Shown one piece after another: positions 55,290 to 63,889 of a DNA stretch of 64,000 nucleotides (the stretch's first letter is position 1; every line of letters begins with the position of its first letter). A model generated the notes under the pieces. The model did no database searches. It saw nothing but the letters and a program-made list of their open reading frames with translations, and was not told the origin of the DNA. The stretch is from NCBI RefSeq assembly GCF_007625155.1, contig NZ_VMNK01000015.1, positions 434,001 to 498,000 on the forward strand. Direction: 5' to 3'. The stretch is from Denitromonas halophila. GTDB lineage: Bacteria; Pseudomonadota; Gammaproteobacteria; Burkholderiales; Rhodocyclaceae. Both the position numbers and the translations under genes were made by a program.

Positions 55290-55700
55290 GTGGCAGACAG
55301 CGACAGCAATTCCGAATCGACCACGCCCCGATCGCCGGGGCTATTGGCGTCGCTGCAGCGGCTGTTGGCAAGCGCCGCAGAGGTGCTGCGTACTCGGATG
55401 GAAATTCTCTCCACGGAGCTGGAAGAGGAGGGGGGCAGAATCCGGGAGTTGCTTCTCCTCCAGCAAGTGGCCTTGTTTTTCCTCGGCCTTGGCGTGCTGC
55501 TTGCGACGTCATTCGTTCTGATGGCGTTCTGGGACGATCATCGATTGGTGGCACTGGGGGTATTCGCTGCGCTCTATCTGAGCGCCGGCGTCGGTGCTGC
55601 ATGGTTTCTGCGCCGCAAGCTGAAGCACCATCCACGGTTGTTTAACGCGAGCCTGAGCGAACTGCGCAAAGACCGTGAACGGCTGAGCCCGCGACCATGA
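55290..55700 (+). CDS. YqjE-like membrane protein (phage holin superfamily 6)
   Basis: 136-residue protein from a GTG start at 55290, with an N-terminal amphipathic helix (LASLQRLLASAAEVLRTRME), two membrane helices (about 60-80 and 88-110), and the pattern LLLLQQVALFFLGLGVLLAT. Despite the Pfam name there is no sign of a phage here. It overlaps the next gene by four bases. Confidence 0.85.
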   Translation: MADSDSNSESTTPRSPGLLASLQRLLASAAEVLRTRMEILSTELEEEGGRIRELLLLQQVALFFLGLGVLLATSFVLMAFWDDHRLVALGVFAALYLSAGVGAAWFLRRKLKHHPRLFNASLSELRKDRERLSPRP

Positions 55701-55987
55701 GCGCACGGAAAGACGATCTGCGCCGCCGCCGTGAGAAGCTGGTGGGGCAGGCGGCGGCGCAGCGCGACGAGATGTCCTCGATCGCAGCGGATCTGCAATC
55801 GACGTTTCGATGGGCGGATAGAGGTTTTGCGGTCGGTCAGGTGCTGCGCAGCCATCCGGCACTGGCCATGGCGGCGGGCTCGTTGCTGGTGCGTGTGTCC
55901 AGATCCCATTGGTTGGTCAGGGTCGGCCAGGTGTTTACAGCTTGGGAATTATTCAGCATCGTGCGCAAGCGGTGGACGCGAATATAA
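55697..55987 (+). CDS. YqjK-like protein
   Basis: 96-residue basic protein, third in the DUF883-YqjE-YqjK set. A charged N-terminus (KDDLRRRREKLVGQAAAQRDE) is followed by a weak hydrophobic segment (ALAMAAGSLLVRV). A short hairpin AGGAAGGC-GTG-GCCTTCCT follows its stop. Function unknown; assignment from size, composition and position. Confidence 0.75.
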   Translation: MSARKDDLRRRREKLVGQAAAQRDEMSSIAADLQSTFRWADRGFAVGQVLRSHPALAMAAGSLLVRVSRSHWLVRVGQVFTAWELFSIVRKRWTRI

Positions 55988-56415
55988 CTTCAGGAAGGCG
56001 TGGCCTTCCTGTGGGGGGCGACTCCCGAGGTGTTTCGGTGGCAGCACAATCACCGTGTTTTGTGCAAATGGCACCGGCCTGAAGTCAACGCGGTTGCAGT
56101 GAGATGGCCGCAGAAAGCGGAAGCCCGCGATGTCGTCGAAGACCTCGGCCTTGAAGTGGTAGAGATCCCGCGCAAGGGGGGGGGCACACCGTCGCGTGTG
56201 CCCCGCTCAACGATGCATTCATATTCCGACAGTCGGTTGGGCGGTGGCGAGCGCCAGAGACAATGCCTGCTCCGGAATGGCGATCTCCTCGGATGGACGG
56301 GCGTGCAACTCGTCGTTGAGGGCGAAACGTTGCGGATGGTTGGCAGGGATGGCCATGGTCACGAGGCGATGGTTTCAGCCTTGGCCGGTTGCCGAATGGG
56401 GCAACCGGCCGTCGC
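55988..56415. other. Intergenic region, no supported gene
   Basis: A plus-strand frame runs through here into the antisense of the BON gene, but it has no ribosome site and no recognisable domain. A GC-rich hairpin GGGGCACAC / GTGTGCCCC with an eight-G run lies near 56178-56204. Confidence 0.45.
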
Positions 56416-56730
56416 TTACTTGACGCGCATGTCGTCCTTGACGGACTTCACGCCGCTGACGCCACGTGCGACCTCGATCGCCTTGTCGGCAGCCGCCCGG
56501 GTACTCACGAACCCGCTCAGTTGCACCACGCCCTTGAATGTTTCGACGTTGATTTCAGCCGATTTCAGCATGCCGTCGTTGAAGATGGCCGCCTTGACTT
56601 TTGAGGTGATGACGCTGTCGTCCATGTATTCACCCATGCCCTCCTGCCTGCTGGTGGAGGCACAGCCGACGGCTGTCACCAGTGTCACTGCCAGAAAAGC
56701 GGCCGATAGGTACTTGCCAAATGATTTCAT
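56416..56730 (-). CDS. BON-domain lipoprotein (OsmY-like)
   Basis: 104 residues from the ATG at 56730, with a lipoprotein signal (LAVTLVTAVGC, Cys23) and one BON domain (about 38-103): DDSVITSKVKAAIFNDGM, INVETFKGVVQLSGFV, and GVSGVKSVKDDM. BON lipoproteins are envelope stress proteins that bind phospholipid or other envelope partners. On the opposite strand to the surrounding small genes. Confidence 0.9.
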   Translation of the reverse strand: MKSFGKYLSAAFLAVTLVTAVGCASTSRQEGMGEYMDDSVITSKVKAAIFNDGMLKSAEINVETFKGVVQLSGFVSTRAAADKAIEVARGVSGVKSVKDDMRVK

Positions 56731-57103
56731 GGTGATTCTCTCCAGAGGCAAATGGAACGGCTTGTTTCGTATCGAAAATGGCCAACTCAGGGGCCTGTTC
56801 GCGACGCCGTTGGTCAGGACATCCCGGTTCGCGGCAAGCGTTCATCGAACGCCTCCGCGGCTTGTGTCGAAACCTGTAGGCAGCATAGCCACGCCGGCCG
56901 ACGGAATCGGTACGCTGGCGCACACAAGGCTGCACCAGCGCGCCGCAGAGCCGCCTGCAGCGGGTTTTCCGAGGCAGGGCGAAACGCGTCATCTGTGTGT
57001 GCCAGCGTACTGAACCGCCGTGGCAAGGCGCGTAGCTTTGGCGTCGATGCCGTCAATCGCGCGAGAGCTGCGATTCGGTCATCCAATCCGTGGAGGTCTT
57101 GCT
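56731..57103. other. Intergenic region before the 24-residue protein gene
   Basis: About 370 bases with no supportable gene. It must contain promoters for both the BON gene (leftward) and the small membrane protein (rightward). Confidence 0.45.
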
Positions 57104-57178
57104 ATGAACAGCATCATTTATATCGTTGGGCTGGTCGTCGTCGTCCTGGCCGTATTGTCGTTTTTCGGCTTTCGATAA
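57104..57178 (+). CDS. 24-residue single-helix membrane protein
   Basis: ATG at 57104 with a strong ribosome site TGGAGG eight bases upstream; the product is MNSIIYIVGLVVVVLAVLSF plus FGFR, almost entirely one membrane helix with a short basic end. Very similar tiny proteins are annotated in many proteobacteria beside stress genes, as I recall, but with no function. Followed by a stable hairpin at 57215-57239 (11-bp stem CCTGGATGTCG), without a T tract. Confidence 0.75.
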   Translation: MNSIIYIVGLVVVVLAVLSFFGFR

Positions 57179-57571
57179 GACGTCGAAATCGCCGCAAGGC
57201 GTTTCAGAATTCACCCTGGATGTCGCATCGACATCCAGGACAAAATCCATGCTCTGGATGAACGACATGGCACAAGCCGGCGGCCCGGGCGAGACGGCGG
57301 CTGTCGAGCCATGCATGTCGTTCACGAAGGAGCACGATCACATTGACGGTATTGCCGATGGCCACTACCGGGCTTGTCGCCGGCTGCGTTGCCTACGATC
57401 GTCCGCAGGTGGACGGCGGGCACCATCGGGACCGCTCATCTGGGTGGACCGGCCGGATCGCGACGATCACCAGGGCGGTGCTGCTGATCGGTGGGACCGG
57501 CGTCCGAACGATCACAACGGCTGCCGAGCGCCTCCGCGCGGTCAAACCCCGTATTCGGGCGGTGTGGCGCC
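57179..57571. other. Intergenic region with a possible broken lipoprotein gene
   Basis: A perfect hairpin CCTGGATGTCG-CAT-CGACATCCAGG lies at 57215-57239. From a TTG at 57343 a frame reads MTVLPMATTGLVAGCVAYDR, which resembles a lipoprotein signal (AGC box). After about 35 codons a charged, Asp/Arg/His-rich ending (DRPDRDDHQGG, DRWDRRPNDH) continues only in another frame. This could be a frameshifted small lipoprotein gene. Confidence 0.35.
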
Positions 57572-60076
57572 TTATTCGCGCTCACAGTCCTGCAAACCAT
57601 GCACCTGTTGATCGAGCGATAGCGCGAACTCCTTCGCGGGCACGGGATATCCGAACAGATAGCCTTGGGCTTCGTCGCAGTGCTGCGCCAGGAGGAAGGC
57701 GAGTTGCTCTTGCGTCTCAACGCCCTCCGCAATGACGCGCCGCTTGAGCTTGATGCCCATGCCGATGACCGCGGAAACGATGCTCGCATCGTCGCCATCG
57801 CTGACAATGTCGCGCACGAAGGATTGGTCGATCTTCAGCGTGTCGATGGGGAACTGTTTCAAGTAACTCAGGCTGGAATAGCCAGTACCGAAATCGTCGA
57901 TGACAAGCGCGATGCCCATGCGCTTGAGGGCGCGCAGCACTGCCATGGACGACTCGGCATTGTGCATGAGCAGCGATTCGGTCAACTCGACCTGCACGAA
58001 CCGGGGCGGCACACCGGTTTCTTTCAGCGTCCGCGCGAAGCTCGTCAGAAAGTCCTTGTGCCTGAACTCGACCGCCGAGATGTTCACCGCCACCGGCACG
58101 GCGTGCCAGCCATTTGCTAGCCAGGTCTGGATTTGCTGGCAAGCTTCCCGGAGCACCCAGCGGCCGATGGGAACGATGAGGCCGCATTCTTCCGCAATCG
58201 CCACAAACTGATCGGGAAAGACGAGGCCGAGCTCAGGATCGCGCCAGCGAATCAGCGCTTCGGCCCCGGTCATTTTTCCTGAGACGAGATCCATCTTCGG
58301 TTGGTAGTACAACTCGAATTCGTCGTGCTTGAGGGCGCGGTGCAGCCGGCTCTCGACGGCCAGTCGGCGCACGACACGGGCGTTCATTTCGGCGGTGAAA
58401 AACTGATGGTTGTTCCGCCCCTTGCTCTTGGCGTGGTACATGGCGGTATCGGCGCTCTGCATCATGGTATCGACGTCGATTCCGTCGACCGGATAGATAC
58501 CAATGCCAATGCTTGGGGTGACATGCAGTTCGTGCTCACCAACAAGGAAGGGCGCGGCCAGGGAGGTCAGGATTTTTTCGGCAACCCAGACCGTATCCTC
58601 GGGTTGATCGATTTCCGGCAGCAGAATCAGAAATTCGTCGCCCCCCAGGCGGCCCACGGTATCGGTGGCGCGCACACATCGGGACAGACGTTCGGCCACG
58701 GCCTTGAGCAATTGATCGCCAACGCCGTGGCCCAATGAGTCGTTGATGTTCTTGAAGTGATCCAGATCGATGAAGAGCAGGGCCGCCTGAGCGTGATGCC
58801 GGTGGGCCAGGCCGATCGCCTGGGATATCCGTTCGGTCAGCAATACCCGATTGGGGAGGCCGGTGAGAAAATCGTGCTGCGCCAGATGGGCCAGCTTGAT
58901 CGTCGCCGCCTGGGATTTGCTGACATCGTGAAATACGATCACGGCGCCCGCCACCTGACCGTCGCGGTTGTGGATCGGCGCGGCGGAATCCTCGATAGCC
59001 GATTCGGTGCCGTCGCGGCGGATCAACAGGCAATTCGCGGCAAGGCCCACGGTACGGTCCTCCGAGATGGCGCGCTGTGCCGGATTGGGCGCGATCTGAC
59101 GGGTCGTGCCGTCAACGATCCGGAAGACCTCGGCCAACGGGCGACCCAGCGCATCCGCCAGCGGCCAGCCGGTCATGGTCTCCGCGGCCGAATTCAGGTA
59201 GGTCACGTTCCCCAGCATGTTGGTGCTCAGTACGGCGTCGCCGATGGAATTGAGCGTGACCTGAGCGCGCTCCCGCTCGGTGAACAGATCGTCCTCCGCT
59301 GCGCGCAGCACCGCTTCGGTCGCTTTTCGCTGACTGATGTCTTCCACGGTTTCCACATGCCCGAGGCACATCGCGCCGTCTTGCGTGACGGCACGGTTGA
59401 GACGGGTCCAAACAACGCTTCCGTCCCCGCGCACGAAACGCGCCTCCGCCTGGAAGGGGGTCTGATTCCGTAACGCGTCATGCCACTGGGCGAGCACGCC
59501 CGGGCGATCGTCCGGGTGGATAGCCATGCTCCAGTCCGTTCCGTGAGTCTCGCCAAAGTTCAGGCCAGAGATCTTGTGATAGGCGGGATTGGTGTAGATG
59601 CATGCCCCCTGATCGTCCGACACGAAGATGCCCAAGGGAGATGCTTCGCTGATCGATCGAAAACGCGCCTCGCTGAGATGCAGCGCTTCCTGGCTCGCCC
59701 GGTGTGCGACAAGCGTCGCCAGGGCGGGGAGAAATCGGTCGGCGTCGGCATCGTCGTGGGTGATACGCCCTTGGGTGCCATCGCCGACGACCCGCCATTC
59801 AATGCCGCCTTCGTGCTCTGCGCTGAAGCGCACAATCAGCGCATGCGGCGTCGCCTGTCTCAAGGCGGCGACACTCTGATGCCGATCCGGCAGTGCGCTG
59901 TCGAGCACGATCACGTCGAATCCGTCCTGATTCAGCCGGGCAAGGGCATCTGCCACCCCCGTTACCCGCTCAACCCGATAGGCGGTGCGATCCGCCGCCG
60001 TCAGCGCCAGAGGCATCGTTTCGGCGGCGCAGCGGTCATGCTCGACGAGAAGGAGCCGGAGCGGGGCCGGTTTCAC
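57572..60076 (-). CDS. REC-PAS-PAS-GGDEF-EAL cyclic di-GMP protein
   Basis: 834-residue soluble signalling protein. Receiver-like domain (1-about 125; VIVLDSALPD with Asp59), PAS 1 (about 133-255), PAS 2 (about 265-385), GGDEF (about 390-560; GRLGGDEFLILL, intact), EAL (about 575-825; GAEALIRW, NISAVEFRHKDF, DDFGTGYSSLSYL, AEGVETQEQL). Both catalytic signatures are intact, so it could make or break c-di-GMP; in such composites one often regulates the other. The receiver lacks the conserved lysine near its end, so phosphorylation is doubtful. No membrane helix. Confidence 0.93.
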   Translation of the reverse strand: MKPAPLRLLLVEHDRCAAETMPLALTAADRTAYRVERVTGVADALARLNQDGFDVIVLDSALPDRHQSVAALRQATPHALIVRFSAEHEGGIEWRVVGDGTQGRITHDDADADRFLPALATLVAHRASQEALHLSEARFRSISEASPLGIFVSDDQGACIYTNPAYHKISGLNFGETHGTDWSMAIHPDDRPGVLAQWHDALRNQTPFQAEARFVRGDGSVVWTRLNRAVTQDGAMCLGHVETVEDISQRKATEAVLRAAEDDLFTERERAQVTLNSIGDAVLSTNMLGNVTYLNSAAETMTGWPLADALGRPLAEVFRIVDGTTRQIAPNPAQRAISEDRTVGLAANCLLIRRDGTESAIEDSAAPIHNRDGQVAGAVIVFHDVSKSQAATIKLAHLAQHDFLTGLPNRVLLTERISQAIGLAHRHHAQAALLFIDLDHFKNINDSLGHGVGDQLLKAVAERLSRCVRATDTVGRLGGDEFLILLPEIDQPEDTVWVAEKILTSLAAPFLVGEHELHVTPSIGIGIYPVDGIDVDTMMQSADTAMYHAKSKGRNNHQFFTAEMNARVVRRLAVESRLHRALKHDEFELYYQPKMDLVSGKMTGAEALIRWRDPELGLVFPDQFVAIAEECGLIVPIGRWVLREACQQIQTWLANGWHAVPVAVNISAVEFRHKDFLTSFARTLKETGVPPRFVQVELTESLLMHNAESSMAVLRALKRMGIALVIDDFGTGYSSLSYLKQFPIDTLKIDQSFVRDIVSDGDDASIVSAVIGMGIKLKRRVIAEGVETQEQLAFLLAQHCDEAQGYLFGYPVPAKEFALSLDQQVHGLQDCERE

Positions 60077-60315
60077 GGCTCAGGGTGTCCGGAGTGTTCC
60101 GCGTGCGCCCTCAGCCGGAGCGTGTCGCGCATCGGGCGTCGCTGCACGCCCGTCCGAAGAGCAGCCTCGGTCGCGTGTCTGAGGCCAAGGCGCAGGAAAC
60201 GTATACGCCCATCCCGGCCGGCTGTGCCCAAACACTCGATCGGCAGTGGCGCATTGTTGGCGATGGCCCCGCCTCTGAACGACACCCGGCTCTGTGCAAA
60301 GATGTCGCGGCTCAT
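60073..60315 (-). CDS. Possible 80-residue leader protein of the EAL gene
   Basis: A frame from an ATG at 60315 with GAGAGGA eight bases upstream; its stop overlaps the downstream ATG (four-base overlap). The product (80 residues, Arg-rich, no known domain) contains GGAIANNAPLPIE and IRFLRLGLRHATE. The ribosome site and overlap favour real translation, but composition is unremarkable and nothing similar is recognised. Confidence 0.4.
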   Translation of the reverse strand: MSRDIFAQSRVSFRGGAIANNAPLPIECLGTAGRDGRIRFLRLGLRHATEAALRTGVQRRPMRDTLRLRAHAEHSGHPEP

Positions 60316-60679
60316 GTCATGTGTCCTCTCGTCCGATTGTGTTCATCACACAGGCCTCCGCATACCACCGTCGGTGGCTCGGGTGGCGAGGCGATCCTGC
60401 GCCGCCGGGAGATCGGAACTCGCGACGGCTTGTATAGGCTAAAGGTGCCATCCGCGAAGATCTGTGCGGTGTCGAACAGAATCCGGGCGGTAACGGCAAG
60501 CTTGTTCGATGCGGGGCGCGGTATGCTGTAGGCAGCGGCCCGCTCAATGTCTCGCTGGTCTGTACGAAAGCGCACATACATGGCCTGTCCGGCCTGTTTA
60601 AAGTAAAACACGGCGGAAGCCTGGAATGGCTGTCGTTCCGACACGGGCTTTCGCACATTGCTGTGTTTGGAGAACACCC
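60316..60679. other. Divergent intergenic region between the EAL operon and the first Crp-like gene
   Basis: About 360 bases. Frames on both strands are shadows. It contains TCTGTACGAAAGCGCAC near 60559-60575 upstream of the regulator gene, a possible promoter or operator part, not assigned. Confidence 0.4.
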
Positions 60680-61393
60680 GTGCCTGAAATCCAAGACCCG
60701 CGCCAGAATCACCTTCTTGCCGCTTTGCCGGTTGAAGACCGCGAGCGCCTTTTCTCCAAGCTGGAAGAGACCCCGATGCCGCTGGGGCACGTCCTGTACG
60801 AATCCGGCGCGCAAATGCGCCATATCTATTTTCCGACCACGGCCATCGTGTCCCTGCTGTATGTGATGGAAGACGGCGCGTCTGCCGAGATCGCCGTGGT
60901 CGGCAACGAGGGGGTCGTCGGGGTATCCCTCTTCATGGGCGGCGAAACCACGCCCAGCCGGGCCGTGGTGCAAAGCGCCGGCCTTGCCTACCGTTTGCCG
61001 GGGCAGTTGCTCAAGGACGAATTCCTGCGCGCCGGGCCGATGCAGCGCCTGCTGCTGCGCTATACCCAGGCCCTGATCACGCAGATGGCCCAGACGGCCG
61101 TGTGCAACCGGCATCACTCCCTGGACCAACAGTTCTGCCGTTGGCTGTTGCTGTCTCTCGACCGTCTGCCCACCAACGAGTTGGTCATGACCCAGGAGCT
61201 GATCGCCAACATGCTCGGCGTGCGCCGCGAGGGGGTCACCGAGGCCGCCGGCAACGTGCAGCGGGCGGGTCTGATCGAATACCGCCGGGGCCACATCACG
61301 GTGCTGGATCGTGCCGGTCTGGAAGCACGGGCCTGTGAGTGCTACGCGGTGGTGAAGAAGGAGTTCGACCGGCTGTTGCCCTATACAGACTAG
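60680..61393 (+). CDS. Crp/Fnr-family transcription regulator (first copy)
   Basis: 237 residues from a GTG at 60680, with GGAGAACA just upstream; the frame extends 18 codons further without homology. An N-terminal cyclic-nucleotide-type beta barrel (about 15-130; LYESGAQMRHIYFPTTAIVS, AEIAVVGNEGVVGVSLFMGG) lacks the cAMP-contact residues of Crp and the cysteines of Fnr. The C-terminal winged helix has its recognition part in QELIANMLGVRREGVTEAA. The effector is unknown. This subgroup is common in Rhodocyclales and Nitrosomonadales near stress genes. Confidence 0.9.
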   Translation: MPEIQDPRQNHLLAALPVEDRERLFSKLEETPMPLGHVLYESGAQMRHIYFPTTAIVSLLYVMEDGASAEIAVVGNEGVVGVSLFMGGETTPSRAVVQSAGLAYRLPGQLLKDEFLRAGPMQRLLLRYTQALITQMAQTAVCNRHHSLDQQFCRWLLLSLDRLPTNELVMTQELIANMLGVRREGVTEAAGNVQRAGLIEYRRGHITVLDRAGLEARACECYAVVKKEFDRLLPYTD

Positions 61394-61596
61394 CGGCACT
61401 GTATGGCAACTTATCCATTCCGGGCTTTCCCCGTGGACAGGAGGGACGCCCCGGGGCCACCAAGCCCGCAGGGTGAGCATCCGTCAAAGCAGCCCAGGCT
61501 TCTGGCCGCACGGGAGGCGGAAACCGGCAGCCCCGGTCGCGGCCGCTAGGCGAAATCGCACCCCGGTAGCGGTACCCGTGGGGCGCGGCGCATCGA

Positions 61597-61800
61597 TTAC
61601 TTCTTGTCGTCGCCCTTGGCGGCATCCTGGATGGCGTCGCCGGCCTTTTCGATCTGTTGTCCGGTTTTTTCCATCGCCTTGTCGACTTCCTTGCCGGCCC
61701 GTTCCATCGGGCCTTCGTCCTTCTGGCAGCCGGACAATGCGACGAGCAACGCACCCATGAGCAAGGCTGCGCCAGTGTGTCTTTTAAGTTTCATCATCAT
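61597..61800 (-). CDS. Small amphipathic lipoprotein
   Basis: 67 residues; three ATGs in a row (61800, 61797, 61794) follow GAGGAAC, the second or third having best spacing. Lipoprotein signal LLMGALLVALSGC (Cys25 from the first Met), then one charged amphipathic helix (MERAGKEVDKAMEKTGQQIE, then KAGDAIQDAAKGDDKK). Composition resembles small stress-induced envelope lipoproteins of the entericidin kind; function unknown. Confidence 0.75.
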   Translation of the reverse strand: MMMKLKRHTGAALLMGALLVALSGCQKDEGPMERAGKEVDKAMEKTGQQIEKAGDAIQDAAKGDDKK

Positions 61801-62158
61801 GTAGTTCCTCGTGATCCCCTTGGCGCGAAGCCAAGATCCAGGGCAATTCTGTTGACGTTGAGCGTGTTCATATCGTTCCTTCATGGGTGAGCCTGGGCGT
61901 GCCGCATCGGTAGGTCGAGCCGGACAAACACGTGTCATCGCCCGGGGCGCGCTGCGTTCATCGATTTCGCATTGCTCCGGGCCTGCGGGCTCCGATGAAA
62001 CGAGCTTAGGGATCCGTCCCCCCATTGTCCGTCTGCTGCCGTACAGAGCCAGGGTTGTCCGTTGCCCGCAGGCATCCGATGCTGAACGGCACCCTGTCAC
62101 CCGGGCTCGCCAGTCGGTAATCGCGCCGCTCCTCGCCGGCGAGCGGCACCCGATCCTC

Positions 62159-62272
62159 GCCGATTGCCGGCGAGCTCATATCACGGTGCTCGAACGACCG
62201 GGGCTGGAGCGCCGCGCCTGCGAGAGCGACGCGGTGGTCATGAAGGCGTTCGATCGCCCGCGTCCCTTGCGG
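62159..62272 (+). pseudogene. Decayed C-terminus of a third Crp-like regulator
   Basis: The frame reads RRAHITVLERPGLERRACES then DAVVMKAFDRPRPL, which parallels the last 33 residues of the first Crp-like protein (RRGHITVLDRAGLEARACEC, YAVVKKEFDRLLPY). No start, sensor domain or ribosome site precedes it. It lies in the 61801-62377 gap, which otherwise holds the promoter of the second copy and nothing else I can support. Confidence 0.65.
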
Positions 62273-62377
62273 AGCGCAGCCCATTTGCCCACGGATCGCC
62301 CCTTCTGTGCGCCAGCGTCCAGACGTCGGCGCCTGAGCGCGTTCAAGCTGCGAAGACAATCATTCAGGAGCACCGCC

Positions 62378-63067
62378 ATGCCCCCGGCCAATCGCCTGCT
62401 CTCAGCCTTGCCTTCCAAGGATCGTCGGCGGTTCTTGTCGGGCTGCGAGTCGGTGGGGCTCGCATTTGGAGACGTTCTGACCGAGCCAGGCGATCCCATT
62501 CGTCATGTCTATTTTCCGACCCAGTCCTTCATTTCCCTGGTTATGCCCGTCAGCGGCCATTCGGGCCTGGAGGTGGGTCTGGTCGGCGATGAAGGCATGC
62601 TCGGGATTTCGCTGAGCCTCGGCGTGGATCGCTCTTCCTTCCATGCCGTGGTGCAGGGCGAGGGCATGGCCTTGCGTCTGGATGCGGCGCGGTTTTGCCA
62701 CGAGTTGGCGCTCAGCTCGGCGCTCCAGGGCATCCTCAAGCACTATATCGCGGTGGTCCTTGGCCAGCTGGCGCAAACGGCAGCCTGCGCCCGTTTCCAT
62801 GTGGTCGAGGCGCGTCTCGCCCGCTGGCTCTTGATGAGCGGTGACCGTGCCCATTCGCCAACATTCCATGTCACTCATGAATTTCTCGCCTATATGCTCG
62901 GCGTGCGCCGCGTCGGTGTGACCAAGGCGGCATCCTCGCTGCAGGCGCGCGGGTTGATCGGCTATCGGCGTGGCGATGTCACGATCGTCGATCGGCCGGC
63001 GCTGGAATCCGTGTGCTGCGGGTGCTATGCCGCCGACAACACTGTCTATGCCAAGGTGATGGGTTAG
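62378..63067 (+). CDS. Crp/Fnr-family transcription regulator (second copy)
   Basis: 229 residues from the ATG at 62378, preceded by CAGGAG at 62365-62370. Same architecture as the first copy but clearly diverged: barrel with LTEPGDPIRHVYFPTQSFIS and EVGLVGDEGMLGISLSLGV, and a winged helix with HEFLAYMLGVRRVGVTKAA and GYRRGDVTIVDR. No cAMP- or iron-sulfur-binding residues seen. The longer upstream frame includes the decayed paralogue fragment and is not used as the start. Confidence 0.9.
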   Translation: MPPANRLLSALPSKDRRRFLSGCESVGLAFGDVLTEPGDPIRHVYFPTQSFISLVMPVSGHSGLEVGLVGDEGMLGISLSLGVDRSSFHAVVQGEGMALRLDAARFCHELALSSALQGILKHYIAVVLGQLAQTAACARFHVVEARLARWLLMSGDRAHSPTFHVTHEFLAYMLGVRRVGVTKAASSLQARGLIGYRRGDVTIVDRPALESVCCGCYAADNTVYAKVMG

Positions 63068-63082
63068 CGGGGCGGGGCTCGG

Positions 63083-63889
63083 CTAGGACACTTCGTCCGT
63101 AGTCACCTGGAATTGCTTCAGGGTATTGGGGCCGAACGTGTTGCTGAGGGCCACGTCGGCCGCGTCGCGGCCACGGGCGATCAGCACCCGCCCGATGCGC
63201 GGCATGTTGTTGCGCGCATCGAAGGTGTACCAGTGCCCGTCGAGATAGGCCTCGAACCAGCCGGCGAAGTCCATCGGGCCGTAGGGCGGCGGCATGCCGA
63301 TATCCCCAAGGTAGCCCGTGCAGTAACGGGCGGGAATATTCATGCAGCGACAGAAGGCGATGGCCAGATGGGCGTAGTCGCGGCAGACGCCGGCTTTCTC
63401 GTGGTAGGCCTCCCACGCCGTCTTGGTTGAGCACGCGTGTTCATAGCCGAACGCGATGTGGTGGTGAACGAAATCGCAGATCGCCTGGACGCGCGCCCAT
63501 CCCGGCGGTGACGTGTGAAACAGCGCCCAGGCGGTTTCCGACAGGCGATCGGTCTCGCAGTAGCGGCTTCCCAGGAGAAACAGCAGGGTCTCGTCGGGCA
63601 GCGTTTCCACCGGTGTCTGTCTCGCCTCGGGAACAATGCTGTCGGGCAGGCCCGTATCGTTCACCAGGGCATCGGTAGACAGTTTGAGCAGGCCCTTGGG
63701 CGCGATGATACGACTGCACCAGTTGCCGAAGCTGTCGCGATAGGCGGTGATCGGGACCGGCGGATCGGCAATCAGATGGTCCGGCCTGATGATGTCCGAC
63801 ACGCGCGAGTAGTGCACGCTCAAGCTCAGGATCATGGGCGTTGGTTGAGGGCATTCGTAGATCAGTTCGTAGCCAATGCGAATCTTCAT
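63083..63889 (-). CDS. Transglutaminase-like cysteine peptidase-fold protein
   Basis: 268 residues from the ATG at 63889, with GGAG ten bases upstream. An N-terminal beta domain (MKIRIGYELIYECPQPTPMI) is followed by the transglutaminase core: Cys in EKAGVCRDYAHLAIAFCR, His in DGHWYTFDAR and the Asp two residues after Phe of the same block, plus YCTGYLGDIG. Members of this bacterial family are predicted proteases or amidases; substrate unknown. Faces the second regulator gene. Confidence 0.9.
   Translation of the reverse strand: MKIRIGYELIYECPQPTPMILSLSVHYSRVSDIIRPDHLIADPPVPITAYRDSFGNWCSRIIAPKGLLKLSTDALVNDTGLPDSIVPEARQTPVETLPDETLLFLLGSRYCETDRLSETAWALFHTSPPGWARVQAICDFVHHHIAFGYEHACSTKTAWEAYHEKAGVCRDYAHLAIAFCRCMNIPARYCTGYLGDIGMPPPYGPMDFAGWFEAYLDGHWYTFDARNNMPRIGRVLIARGRDAADVALSNTFGPNTLKQFQVTTDEVS

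Noticed and set aside
55290-55700. Holin-type Pfam resemblance as evidence of a prophage
   Set aside because: The gene is in the common DUF883-YqjE-YqjK set and no phage structural, lysis or integrase genes are near.
56000-57013. 337-codon plus-strand frame across the BON gene
   Set aside because: No ribosome site, no domain, and most of it is antisense to a convincing BON lipoprotein.
60317-61480. 387-codon minus-strand frame opposite the first Crp-like gene
   Set aside because: Shadow; the plus strand has a good ribosome site and a complete winged-helix regulator.
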